From Methylotenera_A sp031381645 (GTDB taxonomy: Bacteria > Pseudomonadota > Gammaproteobacteria > Burkholderiales > Methylophilaceae), in the NCBI GenBank assembly GCA_031381645.1, contig JANMYB010000056.1, positions 1-12,204 of the forward strand: a stretch of DNA of 12,204 nucleotides, written 5' to 3'. Positions 6,282 through 11,899 of this stretch are shown here, one piece after another. How positions within the stretch are numbered: the stretch's first letter is position 1; each line of letters opens with the position of its first letter. Both the position numbers and the translations under genes were made by a program. The notes under the pieces are model-generated. The model saw only the letters and a program-made list of their open reading frames with translations. It searched no databases and was not told the DNA's origin.

Positions 6282-8189
6282 ATGCCAGTCATTCGCTTAC
6301 CAGATGGCTCACAACGTAGCTTTGATGCGCCTCTTAGTGTGGCCGATGTTGCCATGAATATTGGTGCCGGGCTTGCCAAGGCGGCGCTGGCGGGTAAGGT
6401 AAACGATAAAATCGTGGATACGAGCTTCATTATTGAGTCTGACAGTGATTTGGCAATTATTACCGATAAATCTGACGAAGGTTTAGAAGTTATTCGCCAC
6501 AGCACTGCGCATTTATTGGCTTACGCAGTAAAAGAGCTGTTCCCCGATTGCCAAGTGACGATAGGCCCTGTCATTGACAATGGCTTCTATTACGACTTCT
6601 CCTATAAAAGAGCATTTACACCCGAAGATTTAATCGCCATTGAAAAGAAAATGACGGAACTGGCCAAAAAAGATGAGCCAGTCACCCGCAAAGTATTGCC
6701 ACGCGATGAAGCGGTGGCTTATTTCAAAAGTATTAACGAACATTACAAAGCGGAAATTATTGCATCGATTCCTGCCAACGAAGATGTTTCACTGTATTCT
6801 GAAGGCGCATTTACCGACCTGTGCCGTGGCCCGCACGTGCCAAACACCGGCAAACTGAAGGCGTTCAAGCTGATGAAGTTGGCGGGCGCATACTGGCGTG
6901 GTGATAGCAATAATGAATTGTTGCAACGTGTATACGGCACCGCTTGGCGCAATAAAGAAGAGCTGGATGCGTATTTATTCCAGCTAGAAGAAGCCGAAAA
7001 GCGTGACCACCGAAAATTAGGTAAGCAACTGGATTACTTCCACATGCAAGATGACGCACCTGGCATGGTGTTCTGGCATCCACGCGGTTGGAGCATTTGG
7101 CAGGAAATTGAGCAGTATATGCGCCAAATGTTTGTGGATTATAACTACCAAGAAGTGCGTACACCGACTATTTTAGATAGAAGTCTATGGGAGAAATCTG
7201 GTCATTGGCAAAACTATCGTGACAATATGTTCACCACCAAGTCGGAAAATCGTGATTACGCCGTAAAACCGATGAACTGCCCAGGCCATGTGCAGATTTA
7301 CAACAGCACCTTGCATAGTTATCGTGATTTGCCCTTGCGTTTGGCTGAGTTTGGTTCATGCCATCGCAATGAGCCATCTGGTGCATTGCATGGCTTGATG
7401 CGTGTGCGCGGCTTTACGCAAGATGACGCGCATATTTTCTGCACCGAAGAACAAGTAGAAACAGAAGTTGCCGACTTTATTAAAATGCTCTACAAGGCTT
7501 ATGGCGATTTTGGTTTTAACGACGTATTGGTTAAGTTGTCCACGCGCCCTGAGAAGCGCATCGGGTCTGACGCGGATTGGGATAGAGCCGAAAAATCACT
7601 CGCTAATGCATTAAAAATCAATAACTTAGAGTTTGAGTATCAGCCAGGCGAAGGCGCGTTTTACGGCCCCAAAATTGAGTTTACACTGAAAGACTCGCTC
7701 GGTCGTTTGTGGCAATGCGGCACCATTCAGCTAGACCCTAACCTGCCAGAGCGCCTAGGGGCAGAGTACGTTGCCGAGGATAACAGCCGCAAACGCCCAG
7801 TGATGCTGCACCGCGCCATTGTCGGCTCGATGGAGCGCTTTATCGGTATTTTGATTGAAAACTATGCAGGTGCAATGCCGCTTTGGTTGGCGCCTGTACA
7901 AGCGATGGTGTTGAATATTTCTGAAAATCAATCGGATTATGTGTTGCAAGTGGTTGAAACATTGAAGAAAAATGGCATCAGATGCGAATATGACTTGAGA
8001 AATGAGAAGATTACCTATAAAATACGCGAACATTCAATGCAAAAAATGCCTTACTTGCTAGTGGCGGGTGAGCGTGAAATGCAAGCAGGACATGTGGCCG
8101 TGCGTACCAGAAAAGGTGAAGACCTAGGTTCTATGCCGATTGCAGAGCTAATCGCTCGCTTGAAAGCAGAAGTGGAAACGAAGGTTTAA
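6282..8189 (+). CDS. thrS: Threonyl-tRNA synthetase
   Basis: ThrRS charges tRNA-Thr with threonine in the cytoplasm and hydrolyses mischarged Ser-tRNA-Thr. The 635-residue length is normal. An N-terminal TGS domain (about residues 1-60) precedes the editing domain, whose HSTAH motif is H73/H77, with the downstream DLCRGPHVPNTG motif. The class II catalytic core has motif 2 (CHRNEPSGALHGLMRVRGF) and motif 3 (HRAIVGSMERFIGILIE). The zinc ligands are C333 (MNCPGH), H384 (DDAHIF) and H510 (MLHRA), one residue offset from E. coli, and the C-terminal anticodon-binding domain is complete. The ATG at 6282 is fixed by the TGS start (MPVIRLPDGS), although the Shine-Dalgarno is only TTGGAA. The 24 bases from the tRNA leave no room for the long tRNA-mimic operator known upstream of E. 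coli thrS. Confidence 0.98.
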   Translation: MPVIRLPDGSQRSFDAPLSVADVAMNIGAGLAKAALAGKVNDKIVDTSFIIESDSDLAIITDKSDEGLEVIRHSTAHLLAYAVKELFPDCQVTIGPVIDNGFYYDFSYKRAFTPEDLIAIEKKMTELAKKDEPVTRKVLPRDEAVAYFKSINEHYKAEIIASIPANEDVSLYSEGAFTDLCRGPHVPNTGKLKAFKLMKLAGAYWRGDSNNELLQRVYGTAWRNKEELDAYLFQLEEAEKRDHRKLGKQLDYFHMQDDAPGMVFWHPRGWSIWQEIEQYMRQMFVDYNYQEVRTPTILDRSLWEKSGHWQNYRDNMFTTKSENRDYAVKPMNCPGHVQIYNSTLHSYRDLPLRLAEFGSCHRNEPSGALHGLMRVRGFTQDDAHIFCTEEQVETEVADFIKMLYKAYGDFGFNDVLVKLSTRPEKRIGSDADWDRAEKSLANALKINNLEFEYQPGEGAFYGPKIEFTLKDSLGRLWQCGTIQLDPNLPERLGAEYVAEDNSRKRPVMLHRAIVGSMERFIGILIENYAGAMPLWLAPVQAMVLNISENQSDYVLQVVETLKKNGIRCEYDLRNEKITYKIREHSMQKMPYLLVAGEREMQAGHVAVRTRKGEDLGSMPIAELIARLKAEVETKV

Positions 8190-8212
8190 GCTTATTTTTG
8201 AAGTAGCGCGGC

Positions 8213-8240
8213 TATAATTTTTTATAGAATAGATTAGGAG
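8213..8240 (+). promoter_or_regulatory. Possible internal promoter (-10 TATAAT) and strong ribosome binding site of infC
   Basis: A perfect TATAAT (8213-8218) lies between thrS and infC, 28 bases before the infC start codon, but I see no convincing -35 box at the right spacing. TTAGGAG (8234-8240) is a strong Shine-Dalgarno placed 6 bases before the ATA codon at 8247, and it decides the infC start. Confidence 0.45.
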
Positions 8241-8246
8241 CTAACG

Positions 8247-8852
8247 ATAGCACAGGACAAAGATACGCGAATAAATGGTGACATTACTGCACCTGAAGTT
8301 CGTTTGGTGGGCGTAGAAGGCGAGCCGTTAGGTATTGTAAGTTTGCGAGAAGCGTTTACAAAAGCCGAAGAAGCTGATATTGATTTGGTAGAAATCGCGC
8401 CAAATGCAGTGCCACCAGTGTGCAGGTTGATGGATTATGGCAAGTTTAAGTACGCTGAAAGTAAGCGTCAGCACGAACAAAAACTTAAACAAAAACAAGT
8501 GGTTATTAAAGAAATTAAGTTTCGCCCAGGTACGGATGACGGCGATTACAATATTAAAGTACGCAACATCATCCGCTTTTTGGGTGAAGGCGATAAAGCA
8601 AAGATTACATTACGTTTTAGAGGTCGCGAGATTACGCACCAAGAGTTTGGTTTGGCTTTATTAAGACGTGTAGAAGCAGATTTGCAAGAGCATGCAGTGG
8701 TCGAGCAGTTTCCTAAAATGGAAGGCCGTCAAATGGTGATGGTTTTAGCACCTAAAAAAGTAGAAAAAGTAGTTGCTAAAGCGCCGAAACCAGCTAAACC
8801 AGTAGAAAAAGTAGCTGAAAAGATAAAAGAAAAAACAGCAGTAACAGAATAA
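8247..8852 (+). CDS. infC: Translation initiation factor IF-3, AUA start codon
   Basis: IF-3 binds the 30S subunit, prevents premature 50S joining and proofreads the start codon and initiator tRNA. The frame from ATA at 8247 encodes MAQDKDTRINGDITAPEVRLVG, the canonical IF-3 N-terminus, directly behind a strong Shine-Dalgarno (8234-8240). A later TTG at 8304 would delete these conserved residues and is rejected. The IF-3 signature RLMDYGKFKYAESK is at about residues 60-73, and RFRGREITHQEFG marks the C-terminal domain. The product is about 201 residues, longer than the 180 of E. coli, because of a 30-residue Lys/Pro/Ala/Val-rich tail after VLAPKK. infC genes classically start at AUU or another rare codon so that IF-3 represses its own synthesis; an AUA start fits that autoregulation. 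rpmI and rplT follow. Confidence 0.96.
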   Translation: MAQDKDTRINGDITAPEVRLVGVEGEPLGIVSLREAFTKAEEADIDLVEIAPNAVPPVCRLMDYGKFKYAESKRQHEQKLKQKQVVIKEIKFRPGTDDGDYNIKVRNIIRFLGEGDKAKITLRFRGREITHQEFGLALLRRVEADLQEHAVVEQFPKMEGRQMVMVLAPKKVEKVVAKAPKPAKPVEKVAEKIKEKTAVTE

Positions 8853-8871
8853 TAGTCATTAAAGATTTTCT

Positions 8872-8905
8872 GAGTGATACGGCGAAATGGCATGCCTAGG
8901 CACTC
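8872..8905 (+). promoter_or_regulatory. Possible leader hairpin before rpmI (candidate ribosomal-protein L20 control site)
   Basis: In the 78-base infC-rpmI gap, GAGTG (8872-8876) can pair with CACTC (8901-8905), and GGC (8881-8883) with GCC (8894-8896). In E. coli and other bacteria L20 binds structured mRNA upstream of rpmI to repress rpmI-rplT translation. Only the location and the pairing suggest that role here; I cannot match the known L20 recognition motif by eye. Confidence 0.3.
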
Positions 8906-8930
8906 TTAACAACTCTCAAAGGAGAAAAAA

Positions 8931-9128
8931 ATGCCAAAAATGAAAACAAAGAGCAGCGCCAAAAAGCGCTTTAAGTTCTTAGGAAATGGCAAGGTGAAAC
9001 GTACGCATTCACATTTGCGCCATATTTTAACGAAAAAAACCACTAAGCAAAAACGTAAGCTACGTGGCACCTCGATTATCTCACCAACTGACGTCAAACG
9101 CGTTCGCGCTATGATGCCAACACGCTAA
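8931..9128 (+). CDS. rpmI: Large ribosomal subunit protein bL35
   Basis: This is a 65-residue, highly basic ribosomal protein of the 50S subunit. MPKMKTKSSAKKRFK, GKVKRTHSHLRHILTKK and KQKRKLRG are diagnostic of bL35, and the length is normal. A clear Shine-Dalgarno, AAAGGAG (8918-8924), lies 6 bases before the ATG. The gene sits between infC and rplT as in most bacteria, and its stop is 10 bases before rplT, consistent with translational coupling and with feedback by L20 on both genes. Confidence 0.98.
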   Translation: MPKMKTKSSAKKRFKFLGNGKVKRTHSHLRHILTKKTTKQKRKLRGTSIISPTDVKRVRAMMPTR

Positions 9129-9138
9129 GGAGACCGAT

Positions 9139-9492
9139 ATGCCTAGAGTAAAACGTGGTGTCATTGCCCGTGCGAGACACAAAAAAGTATTAAACGCCGC
9201 TAAAGGTTATCGCGGTCGTCGTAAAAACGTTTACCGCGTTGCCAAGCAAGCGGTAATGAAAGCTGGTCAATACCAGTATCGTGATCGCCGTCAGAAAAAA
9301 CGTCAGTTCCGTACGCTGTGGATTGCACGTATCAACGCTGGCGCACGTGAGTTGGGTTTAACTTACAGCCGCTTTATGAATGGTCTTAAAAAGGCTTCAA
9401 TTGAGCTGGATCGTAAAGTATTGGCGGACATGGCGGTATTTGATAAAGCTGCCTTTGCTAAATTGGTTGAAACTGCTAAAGCTGCTATTTAA
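9139..9492 (+). CDS. rplT: Large ribosomal subunit protein bL20
   Basis: bL20 is an early 50S assembly protein that binds 23S rRNA and, in several bacteria, represses its own operon. The 117-residue product has the normal length. The N-terminus MPRVKRGVIARARHKKVL and the segment GYRGRRKNVYRVAKQAVMKAGQYQYRDRRQKKR form the long basic RNA-binding extension, and the globular C-terminal part RINAGARELGLTYSRFMNGLKKASIELDRK is also typical. AAGGAG precedes the ATG by a few bases, overlapping the rpmI stop region. A strong terminator follows 22 bases after the stop, so the transcript ends here instead of continuing into pheS. Confidence 0.98.
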   Translation: MPRVKRGVIARARHKKVLNAAKGYRGRRKNVYRVAKQAVMKAGQYQYRDRRQKKRQFRTLWIARINAGARELGLTYSRFMNGLKKASIELDRKVLADMAVFDKAAFAKLVETAKAAI

Positions 9493-9513
9493 GCAAAATA
9501 GTTTTACGTAAAC

Positions 9514-9541
9514 AAAAAAGAGGCTTCGGCCTCTTTTTTTT
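9514..9541 (+). terminator. Strong rho-independent terminator after rplT
   Basis: GAGGC (9520-9524) and GCCTC (9529-9533) close a stable TTCG tetraloop. The stem is preceded by six A residues (9514-9519) and followed by eight T residues (9534-9541), so the stem can extend by A-U pairs and may also work from the other strand. It closes the thrS-infC-rpmI-rplT unit and isolates it from the lipoprotein and pheST genes. Confidence 0.93.
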
Positions 9542-9636
9542 ATGATGTTATTATTTGAAAAGATGGCTTAGCTCAGCCTGCCCCTGTTATTATTGATGGT
9601 AGTTATTTAGTATGCATTTGAAAAAAGAGAGTTTAA

Positions 9637-10578
9637 ATGAAGATAAAATATTTTTATGAAAATGTAGTTAGAGCTCTGTCGTTAGCTACATTTTTACTAT
9701 CTACACTTACGTTAATTTCATGTGAGACTTCTCCATCATCGCCTATTGGGACAAATAAAGAGCCGTTATCGAAAAATGTTGGTTCTTATGATGCCAATGG
9801 CTATTGTTCAGCCGAATATAGCTCTTGCGTGTTAGGAGATGCTGGAGTTAGCAGTAATACTAGTGGGGGTGGAGGACCTGCTGGAGGAGTAGACTGTGGC
9901 CCACAAGGGCAGTTTTGGATACCTGGAACTGGTTGCCATGAAGATTCTCGTTGTTTTCAAGACCTTGATAATGTGCGCCAAGCTAAAGCTTTAGCCGTTT
10001 ACGGTGATGAATGTGTCGATCGCGGTGGACAAGCGACCGTCGTTCTAAATACGAATGGGAACGGTTTATTGGGTGCGCGGTGTAAAGTTTCAGGAGGCGT
10101 CCCGGACCAACAAAATTTTCCAACAACAACTGAGTGTTTTGCAAATGTAACAATACCTTTACTTAAAGCTCCAAACTCTAATGCGGGAACTAAGTTTTCA
10201 GTAGTTAGTGGCCCATTTCGAAATGGGGTAATTATTAAAACTAATGACCCCGTAGATGAAGTTCTTGTTAATGTTGAATTAAATGCTGTCCCTGCAAACG
10301 AAATTCAAATTGTTCTAAATGCTGAAAATGGTATAACTTGGCGCAAAGAAATATTTATTTCTGAAGGTGCCGCGATTGGCACATCTAACTTCACAGTTAC
10401 GGTGATGGATAATCGCAGAACAGATAATAATGGCTTATATACTTACCAATTGCCTGGTGCTTATTTGGTATTCCGTAAAGCAAAAATCTTCGGCATCCTT
10501 ACCGATGTTTTACGCATGGATATAAGTACAATGGTGCCAGGTTCACGCGTTACATTTACTTGGTTAAAAGACACTTAA
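9637..10578 (+). CDS. Predicted cysteine-rich lipoprotein of unknown function
   Basis: I do not recognise this 313-residue family. The N-terminus has a positively charged start, a hydrophobic core (ALSLATFLLSTLTL) and a lipobox, LISC, with C29 as the lipidated residue and E30 at +2. This predicts a lipoprotein, probably sorted to the outer membrane. Residues 57-167 hold eight cysteines (57, 64, 87, 100, 106, 126, 149, 167), interrupted by a Gly-rich linker (SGGGGPAGG, 76-84), consistent with several disulfides. From about residue 170 to the end there are no cysteines, and the pattern of alternating hydrophobic residues suggests a beta-sandwich domain. AGAGAG lies a few bases upstream of the ATG. 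The gene stands alone between the rplT terminator and pheS, is visibly more AT-rich than the translation genes, and uses many AT-ending codons, which suggests acquisition or weak selection. No terminator is seen behind it, only palindromic repeats. Confidence 0.75.
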   Translation: MKIKYFYENVVRALSLATFLLSTLTLISCETSPSSPIGTNKEPLSKNVGSYDANGYCSAEYSSCVLGDAGVSSNTSGGGGPAGGVDCGPQGQFWIPGTGCHEDSRCFQDLDNVRQAKALAVYGDECVDRGGQATVVLNTNGNGLLGARCKVSGGVPDQQNFPTTTECFANVTIPLLKAPNSNAGTKFSVVSGPFRNGVIIKTNDPVDEVLVNVELNAVPANEIQIVLNAENGITWRKEIFISEGAAIGTSNFTVTVMDNRRTDNNGLYTYQLPGAYLVFRKAKIFGILTDVLRMDISTMVPGSRVTFTWLKDT

Positions 10579-10603
10579 GAAGAATAGATGATCAGCTTGT
10601 ATC

Positions 10604-10640
10604 GAGCGCAGGGCAGATTGGGTTAACTAATCCGTTAATG
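10604..10640 (+). repeat. Decayed REP-like palindromic repeat, copy 1
   Basis: GAGCGCAGGGCAGATT, eight variable bases and TAATCCG align with the intact copy at 10680-10717 (GAGCGTAGGGCGGATT, eight bases, TAATCCG). Substitutions have destroyed most of the stem, so this looks like an older copy of the same element. Confidence 0.65.
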
Positions 10641-10647
10641 TAACTCT

Positions 10648-10680
10648 TTTTTCACGTATTCATCTCTACCAATTAAAGCG
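10648..10680 (+). repeat. 33-base direct repeat, copy 1
   Basis: TTTTTCACGTATTCATCTCT is identical to 10846-10865. The next bases, ACCAATTAAAGCG, differ from copy 2 (GCCAAATAAAGTCG) by two substitutions and one indel. The copies start 198 bases apart and flank a 165-base segment. Confidence 0.9.
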
Positions 10681-10717
10681 AGCGTAGGGCGGATTAGTTT
10701 GCGTAATCCGCCGTATG
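10680..10717 (+). repeat. Intact REP-like palindromic repeat, copy 2
   Basis: GGCGGATTA (10688-10696) and TAATCCGCC (10704-10712) form a perfect 9-bp stem around the seven-base loop GTTTGCG, preceded by GAGCGTAG. Elements of the form TAGGGCGGATTA...TAATCCGCC are common dispersed repeats in beta- and gammaproteobacteria and may derive from REP-type elements mobilised in trans. No transposase is in this window. Confidence 0.8.
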
Positions 10718-10732
10718 AAAAATCTTTCTTTC

Positions 10733-10759
10733 GGCGCAATGCGCTGCGCTATTGACGCC
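10733..10759. repeat. GC-rich hairpin between the direct repeats
   Basis: GGCGCAAT at the left and ATTGACGCC at the right pair with one bulged A, enclosing GCGC/GCGC around a T. It is followed by seven A residues instead of T residues, so it is not a forward terminator. It probably belongs to the same family of palindromic intergenic repeats. Confidence 0.6.
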
Positions 10760-10845
10760 CTAAAAAAATCACTCATTTCTATTTATTTAATCATCAAAAC
10801 ACCTGCCCTACAGACAAATACCCATGCGCCTCGCAGGGCATCAAA

Positions 10846-10879
10846 TTTTTCACGTATTCATCTCTGCCAAATAAAGTCG
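10846..10879 (+). repeat. 34-base direct repeat, copy 2, overlapping the pheS promoter
   Basis: This is the second copy of the repeat at 10648-10680. Its right half contains the candidate -35 region (CTGCCA, 10864-10869) of pheS. In copy 1 the bases that should hold the -10 box are replaced by the start of the palindromic repeat, so only copy 2 can form a complete promoter. Confidence 0.88.
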
Positions 10880-10893
10880 CTTTCGGTTAAAAT
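10864..10893 (+). promoter_or_regulatory. Candidate pheS promoter, very close to the start codon
   Basis: CTGCCA (10864-10869, 4 of 6 to TTGACA) and TAAAAT (10888-10893, 5 of 6 to TATAAT) are 18 bases apart. The -10 box ends only 5 bases before the pheS ATG, so initiation would fall at or next to the ATG. No Shine-Dalgarno lies between them. A second promoter further upstream cannot be excluded. Confidence 0.5.
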
Positions 10894-10898
10894 AGCGC

Positions 10899-11897
10899 AT
10901 GGCTAATTTAAATCACTTAATCGCAGAATCGCAAGCCGATTTTGCCGCATGTGCAGACATGCCCGCGCTAGAAAACGCAAAGGCAAAATACCTTGGCAAA
11001 ACAGGCGCATTGACTGACGCGCTTAAGGGCTTGGGCAAGCTATCAAACGAAGAACGGCCTGCCGCAGGCGCCGCGATTAATGTGGTGAAGCAGGCAATTG
11101 AATCAGCTTTAAATGCGCGTCGCGAGGCGATTTTAAACGCGGCACAAGCGGCGCAACTGGCGAATGAATCTATTGATGTGACTTTGCCAGCACGTGCGCA
11201 ATCTCAAGGTGGTTTGCACCCTGTGACATTAACGCTGCAACGCATCGAAGCTTTATTTCATTCTATCGGTTTTGATGTGGCCACTGGCCCTGAAATTGAA
11301 ACCGATTTTTATAACTTTACTGCACTGAATATTCCAGAAAACCATCCTGCACGTGCCATGCACGATACATTCTACGTTGACGAAAATAACGTCCTAAGAA
11401 CACATACGTCGCCTGTGCAAATCCATTACATGGAAAATGCCATGAAAATTAAAAGTGGACCACCACTCAAGATTATCGCGCCAGGTCGCGTTTACAGAGT
11501 TGACTCCGACGCGACGCATTCACCCATGTTTCATCAGGTGGAAGGTTTGTGGGTAGATGAAAATATCAGTTTTGCCAATTTAAAAGGTGTGGTGCAGGAT
11601 TTCTTGCAAAAATTCTTCGAGCGTGATGATTTAACCGTCAGATTCCGCCCATCATTTTTCCCGTTCACAGAGCCTTCTGCCGAGATGGATATGAGCTGGA
11701 ACGGCGGCTGGCTGGAGATTGGTGGTTGCGGCATGGTACATCCAGAAGTGTTTAAGCACGTGAATATCGATAGCGAAAAATATCGCGGCTTTGCCTTTGG
11801 TTTAGGCGTAGAGCGCCTTGCTATGTTGCGTTATGGCGTCAATGATTTGCGCCACTTTTTTAATAACGATTTGCGTTTTTTAAGCCAATTTAAATAG
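10899..11897 (+). CDS. pheS: Phenylalanyl-tRNA synthetase alpha subunit
   Basis: PheS is the catalytic subunit of the alpha2-beta2 PheRS that charges tRNA-Phe in the cytoplasm. The 332-residue length is normal. An N-terminal helical tRNA-binding arm (about residues 1-85) precedes the class II core: GRVYRVDSDATHSPMFHQVEG (motif 2), FFPFTEPSAEMDM, WLEIGGCGMVHP, and motif 3 FAFGLGVERLAMLRYG. The conserved alanine that shapes the Phe pocket is A299. The ATG at 10899 gives the expected MANLNHLIAES start. There is no Shine-Dalgarno, and a -10-like TAAAAT ends 5 bases upstream, so the message may be leaderless. pheT begins 2 bases after the stop, as in the usual pheST operon. I found no Phe-rich leader peptide or attenuator of the E. 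coli pheM type. Confidence 0.97.
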   Translation: MANLNHLIAESQADFAACADMPALENAKAKYLGKTGALTDALKGLGKLSNEERPAAGAAINVVKQAIESALNARREAILNAAQAAQLANESIDVTLPARAQSQGGLHPVTLTLQRIEALFHSIGFDVATGPEIETDFYNFTALNIPENHPARAMHDTFYVDENNVLRTHTSPVQIHYMENAMKIKSGPPLKIIAPGRVYRVDSDATHSPMFHQVEGLWVDENISFANLKGVVQDFLQKFFERDDLTVRFRPSFFPFTEPSAEMDMSWNGGWLEIGGCGMVHPEVFKHVNIDSEKYRGFAFGLGVERLAMLRYGVNDLRHFFNNDLRFLSQFK

Positions 11898-11899
11898 CC

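Larger units (their letters stand above)
10579..10898. other. 320-base gene-free, repeat-rich region upstream of pheS
   Basis: This stretch contains no credible gene. In order it holds a decayed palindromic repeat (10604-10640), direct repeat copy 1 (10648-10680), an intact palindrome of the same family (10680-10717) and a GC-rich hairpin (10733-10759). An AT-rich segment follows, then an inverted pair TGCCCT/AGGGCA (10804-10809 and 10835-10840), direct repeat copy 2 (10846-10879) and the pheS -10 box (10888-10893). A 63-codon frame beginning at 10715 crosses these repeats and the pheS start, and I consider it spurious. Confidence 0.7.

Noticed and set aside
8304..8852. infC starting at TTG 8304
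   Set aside because: It removes the conserved IF-3 N-terminus and lacks a properly spaced Shine-Dalgarno; the ATA at 8247 fits both.
9568..9576. TTAGCTCAG resembling a tRNA D-arm, considered as a tRNA remnant or attachment site after rplT
   Set aside because: Only nine bases match and no other arm is present; it is part of a short near-palindrome, GGCTTAGCTCAGCC.
10648..10879. Two direct repeats considered as a minimal CRISPR array
   Set aside because: There are only two copies, the spacer is 165 bases and itself repetitive, and there are no cas genes.
10715..10906. A 63-codon frame upstream of and overlapping pheS, considered as a pheM-like attenuator leader peptide
   Set aside because: It has no run of Phe codons and no Shine-Dalgarno, crosses palindromic repeats, and is not followed by a terminator/antiterminator pair.
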